This document shows positions 11,373 through 24,043 of a stretch of DNA of 64,000 nucleotides, piece by piece. This stretch comes from Collybia mongolica (lineage: Eukaryota; Basidiomycota; Agaricomycetes; Agaricales; Clitocybaceae). The notes under the pieces are model-generated. The model did not search any database. It was not told the DNA's origin and was given only the letters and a program-made list of their open reading frames with translations. Location: NCBI GenBank assembly GCA_013420905.1, contig JAAXNY010000001.1:2294001-2358000 (forward strand), read 5' to 3'. Each line of letters starts with the position of its first letter. The stretch's first letter is position 1. The translations under genes and the position numbers were made by a program.

Positions 11373-14300
11373 TCATAACTTGAGCTCTGTCAGGACCCGT
11401 CTGGCCAGCATCTGGTATTGCCATCCGTCTCCACTTGCTCTTCGGAATTGGATTCCGTGTAATGGCAACCAGGGAACCTAAAGCCAAAATTAGTCTGCTA
11501 TGCACCGATCAGAACGTATGGATATATCATACCTTTACAATGTTGATTTCGAAGCGTACACTCAGAGTATTGTTACCCATGCTTTCGAAGACATCCCGGT
11601 CGACTTCTCCGGTGGGAAGCGGACTGGGGCTCCGCGCTATAGGCGATGGTGTTCGCCCACCAAAATCATGCGGTATTGGCGGGAGAACCTTGGATTTTGC
11701 GGATGTAGTAGTCGCGGCGGGTGACTGCGACCGAGACGGCGGTATTACGTCGATCTCCGTGGAGGGCGAGGTAGGGACACCGTTTATTGGTGGCTCCGGG
11801 GTAGCTGGGGTGTGTTGCGAGGAGACGTTGAAGAAGGAGGAAGATCCACTCTGAGTGGTGGTGAGGCCTGTCCCACCAGATGGGCGACCAGGGTTCTCCA
11901 CACCCTTTCCCTTGTCAGTCGGGGGCTCTCGATCTTTACCCTTCTCGCGCTTCATTCCGAAGGATATCTTCGATGCCTTCTTCACGATTGACGGGCGACT
12001 GACGGGCGTAGTGCGGCCCGTATCACCAGATCCGGTGGATGTATATTGTTGGTGGTTGTTCCCCCGGACAGTTGGTGTATCGAGTGAGGCCATGTCGATG
12101 GATGGCAAGTGAATGCACTCAAACCCTCCCTTCGTCTCTCGATATTGTACTTGCATTCGGTCAAGGACACGTCTGATATCGGCTTTAATGACAGGCGGTG
12201 ACTTGGTTGAGGTTGTCGCCACACTGGGAATACACCAAAACGTCAACGCCCGTATTAAGATTAGAACATGGTTTTCTGGCTACTCACCTGAAGAGGCCTT
12301 TTAAGAAAACGGGCTTGAAGTCTTTCTCGTGGGTATGTCTCTCATCCTCTTCCTTGAAATTCTCCTCAACGTCATGCGCACCATGTTCGTCATTCCCGTG
12401 CTCGCCCGCTTCCTCTTCCTCACGTTTTTCAGTCAAATCAGTCGCCTCATCGTGCCTTGCGAACAAGCGGTCAGCCATGGGTCGTCCAGTGCCGCTATAC
12501 CCAGTCGAAGGCCTCCGGTGGCGTCCAATGGTCCCACCTCCCCCACTGGCACTCGTACCTGACATCAACGCAGCACCAGTGCTGCTCCGCCGCTCATGCC
12601 TATTTGTCCTCCCTTGTGGGTCCAGGATCGTTGCAGCCCGGCGGTGCGCGCTCCCAAGAGGCTGGCTAATGCTATGTACGACCGACTTCTTATGCGAGAC
12701 CGCCTGCTGCTCACTCTTCTCCTGGTCTGCCTCCAGCCCGCCCATCTCTTCAGGGATAATTTTCCGCTCTGTCTCGGTCGACGGCCGTGGGGACGCCGCA
12801 AGCCCACCCAAGATCGTCCCCCGCTTCGCGTGCCCATGTCTCCTGCTGTCATCTCCCTTCCCAACCAACAAACTCCCGAATTTCCTCACAAGCGTCGCGC
12901 CAGTCGACAGAGGACCATGCTCTCGTTCCCGCTCCTTCGCCGACTCGGTATCGACCTCCTTCTCCCGTTCCCGTTCCTTCTCCTCCTTCTCCCTCTCATG
13001 TTCATCGATCTTCTCTGAAAACGTCACGAACTCCGGGCCTACAGTCTTCGGCGGCTCTGTGACCTTCACAGAGGCGCCGTGCTCGTCAACCTGGGCAGGC
13101 GCAGGCCCGAACATTCCACCCCACCCTCTCGCCAGCGCCGTCGGGCGCTGACTCATGCTATGACTCCTGCGGTGCGTGCTGGCAGCTGGGACCCGAGGCA
13201 GGCCGCGTTTTGCACCGTTAACAGTTTGGCTCCCCATCTGTTGGTTCGCCTGGGCCGACGGCGACGGCGGTGGGAGCCCAGGGTCTCGCGCACGGGGCTG
13301 CGGGTGGAATCCCGGAGACGTAGGCGATGGCGTGACGGTATTGTCATACGACATACCCGAGTAATGCAACGTCTCTGGGGCAGGGAGGCGCGGTAAGGGC
13401 ATTGTGTAGTCGACCTTGCCCGTTGGCGAAGGGTCTTTTTTCGGTGGGGCAGAAAGGGGTGCCGGAGGTTTTGTGACGGTATAAGAGGGAACTTGGGAGC
13501 TATCGCCGTTGTGAACCGGGACGGTGGGCGAGGCAGTGTTGGGGTCCGCGATAGAAAGTTGGGAGCTGGCGAACTGTCCTGGTCCATATACGCGCTCTCG
13601 TTCTAACTTTTCACGTGCGAGGAAGTACATTGAGATAAGGGGATGAAATCCTGTCGTTGGGTCCTGGGGCTCGCGATTGGGATCATTTATTATCGGGTGA
13701 GAGAGGGTGTTCTGGGAATTCGGGGGAGAGTGGTTCATTGGACTGCCAGGGGGTGAAGAAGCAGGGGAGAAGAGTTTACGGCGGTAAAAATCAAACCCAG
13801 AAAATCGTTTATTTTTCTTGGAAGGTGTAGGGGGTTCGACTTTCGTTGTTCCGTCGAACGAGATGGCCAGGCTGGAATTCGAAAAGTCTCCCCAGCGCCC
13901 ATTGTGAGTGCTCGGAGATCCATGCCCGTTCAGGCCCCCATTGATACCACGTTTGCGTTCCCAGTATTGAACTGCCCGGATGTAGCCTTCCGATTCCAGA
14001 ACCGATGTGAGTTTCTTCTCAATGTCTTCTTCTGATCCGAACTCGAACCCCTGCATACCCCGGATAACTTGCCGGTCGAGTTCGTCGGCGCGCAGGGGCT
14101 CTCGGTGGAGCATGTGGACATCAGGGGGGCCATTGTAACCACGACCCATCCAAGGATGGTTCATGACTTCGGACAGGGGAGCTCGGGTCATGGGATTTGT
14201 TACAAGCATACGAGACAAGAGGTGTTTGCATTCTATCGAAAGAAATGTCAGGATCAGCGTTACGCATCATAGCATGACGAGGGACATACCTGCACTCAAC

Positions 14301-15539
14301 CAGACAGGGTACTCAACAAGACCTCGCTTAATCTTCGCATGCAAAGCTGGCATACTCTGATCGTCAAACGGAACTTTCCCGCACACCAATACATACAACA
14401 CAACGCCGAAACTCCACACATCAACCTCGGGACCAGTATAAACCTTGGCATTAAGCAATTCAGGAGCGGCGAAGTATAACGAGCCGCAGAACGTCGATAG
14501 ATTGCGGATTGGGTCGAACAGATTAGACAGCCCAAAGTCAATAATTTTGATGTTGCCTGTCTGCGAAATGAGTATATTTTCGATCTTAAGATCTAAGTAC
14601 AATGTTGAATCAGCTAGACTCTATTCAGAAGGGCGTATCACTGACCGCGGTGGACAACGTTATTCTGATGGCAGTAGTCGAGCGCGCTCCCAATCTGCCT
14701 CGCAAACTTTCTTGCAACGCGCTCGCGTAGCCGGCCATGACTGATGATGTAGTCCAACATTTGGCCGCCGTTGACGTATTCAAACACCATGTAGTAATGA
14801 TGTTGGTGAATGATCATTTCCCGCATGCCACAGATGTACGGATGGTGCAATAGCATCGACAGAGCAGCTTCCCTGAGGGTCCGGATTTCCTTGGATGCAT
14901 CCTTGTTTGCTTGCTTCGTTGCCGAGTCCGTGATGCCGTTGGTCTGTGCTGGCGATGCGGAGGGGTGAACCCGCGGCAGAATCTTGACTGCGAGCTAACA
15001 AACGCCAGAGGCACACATCAGCGACGCCGCAGGCCGTCCTGCAACCTGCAACCACGCACCTTTTCTCCGCTTATATTATGAGTAGCTAATTTAACTTTGC
15101 CCATGCTCCCTGCTCCCAGCGTCTTGCTCAGGGTATAATCGCCCAGGATGCGGTTGGAGCGACTGGGCCGGCTAGACGAGCCGTCTCGGTGCCTTCGTGA
15201 TGATGTCGTGTCATTTGCGGACGTTCTGGAACGGTCTTTGGTGTCTGAAGCACTTGTTGAAGAGCCTGTGCCAGCAGCGCCCGGTGCAGTAGTAAACTGC
15301 GGCGGCATAGACACAGGGCGCGGTTTGTTGGAGGGTTGAAGGGTCCTTGGAATTGGAGTTGGGAGCGAAACTGGAGGCTGTGGTGGGAGTGGCTGCGAAT
15401 TGGAGGCCGTTTGTGAAATGGGAAGATCAAACTCGTGTCCACCGATCATTCCTCCATGCGAAGGCGTAACTGAACCCGCAACACCGTCCTCTGGAACCTG
15501 GTTCAGCTGGGGCGCAAGGGAAGTTGGGTACGAGGTCAT
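11373..15539 (-). CDS. KIN1/PAR-1/MARK-type serine/threonine protein kinase
   Basis: Six exons (15539-15060, 14994-14646, 14592-14290, 14232-12288, 12223-11533, 11477-11373) join in phase to encode about 1290 residues. The kinase domain (about residues 140-410) shows [14 protein letters not shown] (glycine loop), LAVKILPR (catalytic Lys), HRDLKIEN, IDFGLSN (DFG), [12 protein letters not shown] and HPWM. The activation segment [11 protein letters not shown] is that of the KIN1/KIN2 subgroup. A long Ser/Pro-rich low-complexity middle with Arg/Glu-rich stretches follows. The C-terminus is a KA1 domain ([20 protein letters not shown] … [18 protein letters not shown]…FRRASGDGW), which binds acidic phospholipids and is autoinhibitory in this family. 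In yeasts these kinases regulate polarity, septation and exocytosis at the cortex. The start is the first ATG before the kinase-proximal region. Confidence 0.9.
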
Positions 15540-17215
15540 GTCGAATGTATATCGTCCTCAATCGAAATAGGTGTCAGGACCGAAAGGCGATGCCGTTGGA
15601 AGCTCTGGCAGGGGCCAGGGCGCAGAATGTCGGTGGGAGAAGGGAAAATGAATGGACAGCCCGAAATTCAAAGTTCTTTTTGGCGCTATCGCGGAGCAGA
15701 AGAAGAGGTAACGGTGTGGGACTTAATGGGCGGAGAACACCTGCGACCCTCATTATTTTCGAAAACGGCAATTTCTCAATTCGGCTCATCATTCCTTCAC
15801 TCACGGCCATTGAACGGCCGAGGTCTGGTTCTACATTATACTCATCATATCTCAATCGTAAGGAGGTTTGAACAGTATTCAGGACGATGGGCAACATCGG
15901 ATGCTATGTATATTGTTTGACGTTGGAATTTGTTCAACGTGGCACAAACTGTTGGCCATCTATTGTTCGACGGCAATGTCATTCCGGCTCACGCGGGGCA
16001 GGACGGGGGAAAAAATTAGTGCGATTCGAGAGGCTGCTCAGTTGCCGCCCTCAGTAACTAAGCAGAGTCGATGCTCCGAGTTTCGGAATGCTGCATATTT
16101 AGAACTAGAAAACGGAAGCACCACCGTGCTCCAGAATTAGAGGCGGGCCGGATCTCCATGTGTGCGGCACTTTCAGGCTCATATATCTGCTAGGTAGACG
16201 GTGAAGTGAGTCTACAGAATTGATTATTATCATACGAAACGACCAACTAACCTAGCTGACCAAGGTCCAACACTACCCAAATCATTCAGTCTTCGAATTC
16301 TGATCAACACCCACTGACTTGCGGTCGAAGAACGGGCATGATGTATGAGGATCATATCGAGCTGTGTCGATTGATACCATCTACAACAAGATCATGAATG
16401 GCAAAACACGTTCACAAAGGGAAAGTTAATCTGCGGGAAGATTGATTTAAATGGCCTGGTCAGCCAATGCATCAGTAAAGGGCATAGTACAGATTAAGAT
16501 AGACGCGCAATAATAGCATTCAGCAAACACCATCACGCCACGCGAGAATAAAACACTGGGCGCTTGCGTGACTTGTTCAACTGACCCACGATAATCCTGC
16601 AGAATTTAGTGTCTGATCTATGAGGTATACTTTAATTTTTCCCCATAAACACGCAACTACGACAGGTAAGATATATCAGTTACACATTACACAGTCAGTG
16701 TCAAGCGGGGACATACCGAAGCCAGAAATACTGCGGTGCTACCAGGAGGACAAATGCCGTCGAAACTAAAAGAAAAATTCAAGAATAACGAGCCGCTCAG
16801 TGGGGTGTCAATTGCTAAGCTCTTTGGTCAGAATATGTGTGGTTTGTTCAACCGGATCCTACAGAACTCAGGAGAGCGAAAGTGACTCATAACAAAGGGG
16901 AGAATCCGCACGGCACTGAGCCAGCTTGATGGGGATGTCAAGCGCCTCCATAAGTCTAGATGTATGCATGGAAGGAAAAGTGAACTAGCTTGCACACGGT
17001 TGCGAAAGATATACGAACTCCATCATGGACTTCGTGCAGTTCATTCGACATGACAAAATTCTCGAGGCCTTTTCTAGGTCAACTTTTCCGATTAGAACCC
17101 AAGAAAGCAGTCCAATAATAATATAATACACCTATAAAGTGATCAATCATGGTGCCAAACACACAACGCACAAGGTAAACTCACCCTAAACATACAGACT
17201 ACAGACACCTGCGAA
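15540..17215. other. long intergenic region upstream of the kinase
   Basis: About 1.7 kb between two minus-strand genes. Short frames here have no splice partners or recognisable motifs. The part next to 15539 is the kinase promoter and 5' leader. Around 16140-17200 the sequence is unremarkable in composition, and I see no repeat or RNA gene. Confidence 0.45.
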
Positions 17216-17762
17216 TTATTTGTCCTTCGACTCATTTTTAGCTTTCAACCATTTGACTGGATGGCGGTTGAACATCGGCCATGGCGGGACCACCAGCTAC
17301 ACCAAAAACAATAAACATTAACTATATTTGTAGTTCACCTGGACAACATACCAGGGCCAGGATTACTGTAGCGCCTCCCATAATGGTGAAAGTGGCTTGG
17401 AGAGATTGGAGGGCGAAACCAACAATAAAAGAAACGACCTGATGAGGTGAAATTGTCAGTTACGTGTGCGCTATGCAAAAATAAAGATATATGAAAGTGA
17501 AATAAGTTTGATAGGGACGCTGCCACGCTTCCCCGTGCACCAAAAAACACATATTCATTCGTTCCCCCAAGAGACACAGTGAGCAACAATTCAGTAAAAC
17601 ACACACCGTTGCACCAATAAGCACAATTCTCGCGATCTGCTCAACTAACTGCTGACCAGCAAAATCCTGCGCGTCAGTGGAGTGGTAAGCCCTCCCGTAT
17701 GAGTTAGGAGTATAAAGACGTACTATTCTGCCCTCGAACTGCTCTTGTAATGAAGGACTCAT
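17216..17762 (-). CDS. SPC1: signal peptidase complex subunit 1 (SPC12 family)
   Basis: Four short exons join in phase to an 88-residue protein: MSPSLQEQFEGRI, then DFAGQQLVEQIARIVLIGAT, then VVSFIVGFALQSLQATFTIM, then LVVPPWPMFNRHPVKWL and a Lys-rich tail. The arrangement is that of SPC12: a short cytosolic N-terminus with DF-GQ, two membrane helices separated by a tight turn, and a conserved PPWP-(Y/F)-NRHP-WL tail. The protein is an ER membrane subunit of the signal peptidase complex and helps define which hydrophobic segments are cleaved. One intron (about 145 bp) is unusually long for this window. Stop TAA is at 17216-17218 and ATG at 17762-17760. Confidence 0.9.
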
Positions 17763-18207
17763 TGTATCTAGATACGTCGGGCGTGGATGTCGACGTGGAA
17801 GTTGTACGTTTGGCAGATGGGAATATTCTTCGGTCGTTGCCGGCTATCCATCCAATACACAACACAGCCACTGCGGACAAGCCTTCTGTGATCATGGATC
17901 CTTACGTTTCAACAGTTCAGCGCGAAGACTGGACACTAAATTTGCCATGAACGCTGCAAATTCAGTGACATTTGGCCCATCCTCACATGTGTACAGCTCG
18001 AGTAAGGCTGTCGAAAGCACTCAATATGATCCCCGTTTCAGGTCTTATAATGCCATTGTAGCATGGTCGGTTGACGTTCGAGACGCTGCGTGACACTTCG
18101 TCCATGCGACGTACGAGGTGCCTATGTTCATCAACAATAAAATTACCAGCATGTGTCTAATAAAGCCTCCCAAAACTGTACACTCCTTCAAGTGTACGCC
18201 AAAAAAG
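17763..18207. other. intergenic, SPC1 promoter and MTO1 3' flank
   Basis: This 445 bp segment lies between two minus-strand genes. A 66-codon plus-strand frame (17750-17950) overlaps the SPC1 start in antisense and shows no family signal. It is taken as promoter sequence. Confidence 0.4.
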
Positions 18208-21088
18208 CTATGTAAGCGCATTATGTACCCCTCTCGAAGGTCCTTGATGTGTACGTTTTGCATGCCTAAGTAAACACACCACTGATGCCGGGGTCATCCC
18301 TTCCATGCGTTTCGCAGCGCCCTAAGAAAACGAATTTAGGTCAGGAACGATGGCACAAACGAGGCTACCCTTACAATTGTTGTCGGTCGCACAGTAAAAA
18401 GCCTTTCCCGGACCTCCGAACTCAGGCCCGTCACGGCGGAGTAGTCCATATGTGGGTCGAGGAGCAACGTTTCATCTTCCATGAAAGCGCGCAGGTCGGC
18501 CTCCTGGCGGAAGAGATGGGCGCTATATTCACCTGGGGCCGTCAGGTTATTTGTTGCATGAAAGGGCGTCTTTATTACCATCAATATCAATGCGAGAAAG
18601 TATGTAAGGCTCGACTTCAGCGAGCGCAGGAATAGCTGTCTTCAAATGGGCAGCCTTGAGACCTGGATATCGGAGCATCTCAAATGCTCTGGAGGTGTCG
18701 ATAAGTAAGTGGATAAGGCAATTTGGCGTAAACGAACGTTCGGAAGACCCCATCATGCTGAACATTAAAACCGTGGGCATTCCATCCCTGAAAACGGCGC
18801 TATGAGAAAAGGCAATCTCGACATGGAAGACTCACGGACTTGCGGACTGAATTTGGTAGACTTCAAGAGCTTTGTGACTTCGTCAATATCTTTTCGAACA
18901 TCCTCGAAAGCGGACCACCTCGCATCCGTTACAGCGCCAGCAATGCGGCCTGAGTCTTGGGTCAACCACAGCTCACAAAACAAAAGGAGGACGAACCTTT
19001 CGCCGTTAGCCTGATATCCGCATTGTCACTCCTGATAGTCATGCGATACTCTGATCTTGATGTAAACATCCGGTCTGTCGAACAATTTAAGGTCAGTAAC
19101 CAGTCCAGATTGAAAAGCACGTTAACAGACAAGGCTCCTCTGCTCCTTTCACAATCAGGTCATCGACCATCACTCCCGTAAATCCGTCCGCTCGAGTAAG
19201 AATAAGGGGTGGGCGATTCAAGGCTGCAAGCCCGGCGTTTATCCCCGCAACAATACCCTGCGCGGCAGCTTCTTCATACCCAGTTGTGCCTAAGCATATA
19301 TGATAAGATTGGGGACAGCAAGGATTAGACGATGACGACAATGCATACCATTGATCTGGCCAGCAAGGAATAGTCCCTAGGTGAAGTACATGTGAGATAT
19401 AATTTCATTTAGGTGAGACGCCGAATTACCTTAACTCGTTTAGTTTCAAGCGTCGCTGAATGATTAAGGAAGTTCAAAAGTTGTAGGTAGTGACAGCGGA
19501 AGAGACTTACGTCCTAATTCCCGGGCATCCACATGATCATATTCGACGCCATAGGCGGGCCTTACCATCTTCACGTTCTCTAATCCCGGGATAGTGCGCA
19601 GCATGGATTCCTGGACTTCTTCAGGTATGCTGCAAGAAATCCCATTTGGATAAATTATGTCTGTTGTGTGGTTGAATCATAAAATATTTTTTCTGCGAAA
19701 CATTAGCCTACCCGAATCGTACCCCTCAGGTTCTAGCCAAACATTATGGTGCTCTTTGTCAGCAAACCTCAGAATCTTAGCTTCGAGTGACGGACAGTAA
19801 CGAGGACCTGGTGAACATATGAGTATTCCAGACTCGTGGGGCCAATTTTGTAGTGACCTTTCTTAGTTTCCTGGATGTGAACACTGAGGTGGATATTGTC
19901 TTTGATTATCTTGTGTGTCGCAGGAGTGGTGACAGTTTGAAAACAAGTAACCTGGTTCGCCTATTGTGATATATATCAGTCAAAGGATGAGCATAAAGCC
20001 CAATGAACATACTGCATTATCGACTTCACGATTCAAGTAGCTAAATGGCGAAGGGACCACGTCTCCCTCTTGACGGGCCAAACCTGTGAAATTGATTGTA
20101 GTTTCATCCAGGCGAGCAGGGGTTCCTGTTTGGAGCCGCCCAAGCTTGAAACCAGCTGAATTGAGGGATGCGGATAACCCTATCGAAGGGGCATCGTTTA
20201 GCCTCCCAGCTGGGAACCTTTTCATGCCTGAAATACAACCTCAAAATGGGTATAGAGTCATGGGGCATGAACAAGCACCTATATGGATTTCTCCCGACAA
20301 AAAGGTTCCTGTACAAATGACAACTTGAGAACAAGGTATTACTTCCCCCGAGTCTGCCATCATTTATTAACTTCACTTGAGGAACCGAGAACATCATATA
20401 TATCGCACCGAGCTTTACACCCATAACTTTCCCCCAACTACTTGAGCTTGAAGGATCTGAACGGTCGAAGACGAGATCAAAGACACTGCCAGCACGAATG
20501 GCCAAGTTTGGGTAATTATTTAGTGTCTCTTGCATATGTTTCTTGTAGAGTTTCCTATCAATTTGTGCCCGGGGACCCTAGAAGAATATAGAAGACTCAG
20601 GATCGGATACAGGAGTTACTGATTTACAAGTGAACAAACCCAGACTGCAGCGCCCTTAGAACGATTCAGAATATGGAACTGTATGCCAGCCTTGTCTGCA
20701 CTCGGTATATTAGCCGATATCCTCTGGAAAATCTAACTCACACACCCGCAACACGTCCCATAACCCCGTCAAGCGCGTCCACTTCACGAACCAAGGTTCC
20801 CTTCCCTACTCCTCCAATTGACGGGTTACACGACATCTCCCCAATGGTTTCCAGTTTCTGAGTAAGTAGAACAGTTCTTGCTCCTGTTCGAGCCGCACCA
20901 GCTGCTGCTTCACATCCTGCATGGCCACCACCGATTACACAAACTGGAAACTTCGTTAGTCACGAGATGTCCCAAGTTCAGTTTAATCAATGGGCACCGT
21001 CATAATGTTCGAGGGGGCTCGCTGACGCGAAGAGCCTCGAGAACGTCCTCCGTACACAATGGGTATTGGAAGTAAAAGATCGAAGCAT
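18208..21088 (-). CDS. MTO1: mitochondrial tRNA uridine-5-carboxymethylaminomethyl synthase subunit (MTO1/GidA/MnmG)
   Basis: The multi-exon gene runs from ATG 21088 to TAG 18208. Exon 1 gives an Arg/Ser-rich mitochondrial presequence ([20 protein letters not shown]) that splices in phase into [16 protein letters not shown], the FAD-binding Rossmann motif. Downstream are [33 protein letters not shown], a GTFL-type segment, [36 protein letters not shown]…RSDNADIR, and a C-terminal helical domain with [12 protein letters not shown] and EGMTPASVV. The enzyme uses FAD, with its partner MSS1/MnmE, to modify the wobble uridine of mitochondrial tRNAs. Length and motif order match the full family. 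The start is chosen because it yields both the presequence and phase agreement. Introns are 45-70 bp. Confidence 0.9.
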
Positions 21089-21587
21089 AGCCAGCGTAGG
21101 AGCAGTCGCGTTCACCGAAGGCAACGATGACGAGAGAAATTTCCGTGTTATTTTCGGAGCTTATCGCCAAATATGATCGGCCCGAGATACCAAGTTCCTC
21201 ACAACCCGCCAACAATCACAATTCGAGCCTCCGGATCAGGTAGAAACCGCTTCTTTCCCCTACCAGCATATCCGCTTACCACTCAAGAATCAGGGTGTGG
21301 TGGCTAGGTGCACTGAGAGAATCCCAAAGACAATGGGCCGTCCAGTACCTTTGATTTACAAACATTGGCCACTGGCCCACGGGTCAACGTGTTGAACACA
21401 TTGTGATCGTAACGAGCAAAGACACAGAATAATCTTCCAGTATGATCTTGAGATCTAAAGAACAATGTCGCTTCTTTCATGGACTCAGGCCACCCATGGC
21501 CATCGCCTGTATATATATATCAGTAGTAAGTTAGGTCTTTTGAGCCATCAGAATCTCAATCCCTCAATTACCAACACAGCTAGATCA
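21089..21587. other. divergent promoter region between MTO1 and the small plus-strand gene
   Basis: About 500 bp between head-to-head genes. The plus-strand frame starting MSLLSWTQ at 21465 is continuous with the downstream gene but looks like leader sequence. A TATATATATATCAG stretch near 21514 could be a 5' UTR intron end or a TATA element. Confidence 0.35.
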
Positions 21588-22077
21588 ATGTATCCATCTC
21601 CCTCGAAAAACAATGGTCGCGATCGTAACCTTCGCAAGGGGGCGATAAGCCCTGAAGAAATGGCGGATATGTAAGTAGGCCGCTTACGAATCCTTCTCTT
21701 TCACTCACTCTTCCTCTAGTATCAGACAGCTAGAAGAGGCGAAAATACGCGAAAGGCAGCGCGCCACGAAACAAAAATCACCAAAGAAAACTCTCTGTAA
21801 GCGGCCTTCCTCATGGATGTCCTCTTTACTTACAGATCCTTGTGCCACCAGGTCCACCGGCACCCCAGCCTGGCTCGACCAAAAAAGAGCCCAAGGTGGA
21901 AACACATCCTATCCGCGATGGAGACTCATGTGGGTAGTTCCCGTCATTAGCCCGAAGCCCTGGCTCATAGTTAATAGGCCTTTCAGATCCGGGACCGCCG
22001 CCGCTCGCACCAACAAGGCCAACTTTCTTTATGGAATGATGCCAACCACACTCTCCAATCTTGTCACGAATCAATGA
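21588..22077 (+). CDS. small hypothetical protein with charged coiled-coil segment
   Basis: Likely start MYPSPSKNNGRDRNLRKG (ATG 21588). A 48 bp intron (GTAAGTAGG…CTCTAG, about 21671-21718) joins EEMAD to IIRQLEEAKIRERQRATKQ. A second intron-like segment of 39 nt (GTAAGCGG…TTACAG, 21798-21836) is frame-neutral, so splicing or retention both leave the frame open. Beyond it two frames compete: one ends at 22077; the other is Pro-rich (LVPPGPPAPQPG … PGPPPLAPTRP) but one phase out of register. I do not recognise the family. The core ISPEEMADIIRQLEEAKIR looks like a genuine conserved helical peptide. An ATG at 21465 in the same frame is a possible longer start. Confidence 0.45.
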
Positions 22078-22218
22078 ATAATATTGATCCAGATAGTGTC
22101 GTCTACTTTATACATTAAATTGACCGTACCTATTAAGTGTATCTATTTTAAACTGGATTTGTACGAAGGAATTATAAGTTGTGGTACTTAAAAAACGATT
22201 ACACGAGGGTGCGTGAAG

Positions 22219-22961
22219 TTACGGCGCTGAGGATACGACAAGCCCGGCGAGGAGCGGAAGGAAGAAACCAAGACCAGGCCTGCTAAATATCGAGCGTGAG
22301 CCATTACTGGAGCTGCTTCCCATAGAAGTCCCAGATGGGCTGGATGTGTGAGTCTGTGATGGAGACAGACTTTGCGTTTGAGCTGTTGTCGACGTACTCA
22401 GCGTCAGTGGAACACTAGCGACACTGGAGCTGGATGACCCCGGTTTCGTGCACTTTTGAGCACCCGAACCATCTCGGGAGCAAATATCGCCCTTAGCTAA
22501 TAATCACCCCGCTCTATAAATAGACCTGAAGAATGAAGTTTAGTCGACTCACGACAACAAAAGCTCTCTCCAAAACAGAGGACATATCCCGCAAATTCAC
22601 ATGGACTGCTATTAGTGACACAAGTTTTTCCCTCGGGACAGCATCCACCTTTCCCTTGAAAAGTGCCGCAGTTTTGTCCAGTAGGACAGCAGCCGATCCC
22701 TAATTGCTAGTTGTCAGTGAACCCTCAATTGCTCACATAAATATTCAACGCACCATCGGAGCACTGGTGATGACCAGGATCACAGGTATTGTCGATTTGG
22801 CGACCCCGTTTGAGGGTGCCGTGATGTAGAGTGGGCACACGAAACAAGGCAATGATCACGGCATCAGTGTGTGTAGTGATGTGCATACTCTGGGGGATGG
22901 CGAAAGCAAGCGAACAGAGAAGCGAGAATGACACAGACAAGGCAGCATTCGGAATAAACAT
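22219..22961 (-). CDS. secreted GPI-anchored Cys-rich protein
   Basis: Three exons join in phase to 210 residues. Residues 1-22 are a signal peptide (LSVSFSLLCSLAFAIP). A Cys-rich region follows with repeated CC units: CDPGHHQC, GIGCCPTGQNC, GGCCPEGKTC, FGESFCC, DICSRDG. The C-terminal third is Ser/Thr-rich (likely O-mannosylated), then a small-residue stretch SSSSNGS and a hydrophobic tail FLPLLAGLVVSS, the pattern of GPI attachment. The paired-Cys repeats recall granulin-like or wall-associated Cys-rich proteins of mushrooms, without a clear named family. The cell-surface location is inferred from signal and anchor. A TATA box lies about 100 bp upstream on the same strand. Confidence 0.75.
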
Positions 22962-23055
22962 GTCGTTAGAGAAGATAATTAGACAAAAAGAACGTAAGTA
23001 GTTTCAGAAAGAATGGAGAGGGGAAATTAAACAGGTCACGAAGACATTGGGCATA

Positions 23056-23064
23056 GCTTATATA
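23056..23064 (-). promoter_or_regulatory. TATA box of the GPI-anchored protein gene
   Basis: On the minus strand this reads TATATAAGC, about 95 bp upstream of the ATG at 22961. Position and strand fit a core promoter element. Confidence 0.5.
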
Positions 23065-23400
23065 TGAAGATCGACGTCAACACAGGATAAATTGGTGGCT
23101 CACGATAAGGTGTCGTTGTAGGTCATAGCAAAGCGCGCAAGTAGCGCTAGTCTGACATTGACAAACTGACACATGAGCGCGTTTGATGAGATGTGGGGGC
23201 GATGGTATGTCTGTTGTCAGTTGCTTCCCGGCGACACCGGGTTTGCATCTGTCCAAAAGGATATGTCAAGAATGACAGGAGCCTTAAGAAATCAATTCCT
23301 TAATTAGTATCAAGTGTTCGTCATTAACGACTTATGCAGTACGTATAAACAAGCGGAACGACATAATCCCGGCATGAAAGAATTTAGATGCGCAATGCAT

Positions 23401-24043
23401 TCATGACGAACGTTGCACCACCCCGGAGTACCGCACGACTACCTCGCGCTGCTTGGCCCGTATCTTATTGCGTCTAGTCCTGGGGAGTAATCGATATAAC
23501 TTCAAAACTGTGATGTCTGACCTTTTTCCCTTAAATCGCCGAATGCTTGGTGTCAGTACCCACAATCGGGTTATCTTCTCATTCTTTTTTGGTGTGAATG
23601 GTATAGCCTCGGCCTGCCAAGTCTTTATGATGGAGAGTTTCCAATCGGTGCAACGCCTGCAATTGGTGGTTTCAAAACCATCACGCTGAAGGTCAGCGTG
23701 CTGCAGGAAATGAACTGAAGTGAGCGCATAATCCTTCACTGGGTGTCGAGATACTTACCGCTTGTTTCACTACCGGGACCAGGGAAAGTAGATCTGGTAG
23801 CCCTTTTGCTAAAATGTCTAGTGAGTCGGGGGGCATCGCCCGGGGTTCAAGGAATAGCTGCGTCAATCGCGAAACACCGCTCGGAGTAGTAAATATATCC
23901 AGGATGATGACAACTTTACTGACGTTTAAATAAAAGCCCGAAAGCGAAAGGCTAGTGAGTGTCACCACAGTCATCTTGACGACGATTACAGTCAACTCTT
24001 GATCAAACGAAAAAGTAGCCAGCGATATTAGCTGCACGTGCAT
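23401..24043 (-). pseudogene. F-box/LRR family C-terminal remnant
   Basis: Two minus-strand frames join in phase through an intron (about 23760-23700, GTAAGTATC…CCTGCAG). The first encodes LRR-like sequence (LSLSGFYLNV, then PSGVSRLTQLFLEPRAMPPD and LDILAKGLPDLLSLVPVVKQA). The second encodes a tail with DWKLSIIKTWQAEA and ITRLWVLTPSIRRF. Both resemble the C-terminal half of the large Agaricomycete F-box family, whose tail ends in a DWKL … CIPSIRSF pattern. No F-box was found upstream; 24044-24600 has only a dubious frame (LTCLDLSAKI…). It is probably a truncated gene, though a divergent N-terminus cannot be excluded. F-box proteins recruit substrates to SCF ubiquitin ligases. Confidence 0.5.

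Noticed and set aside
12198..13151. Long plus-strand frame of 317 codons (and 12596-13018, 13153-13587 on either strand)
   Set aside because: Antisense or out-of-frame shadow of the kinase's Pro/Ser-rich middle. High GC and biased codons make chance frames long here. The kinase frame carries family motifs on both sides.
20104..20535. Continuous minus-strand frame of 143 codons treated as a separate gene
   Set aside because: It is partly the MTO1 exon ([10 protein letters not shown]…) read through into an intron. The spliced MTO1 model explains it.
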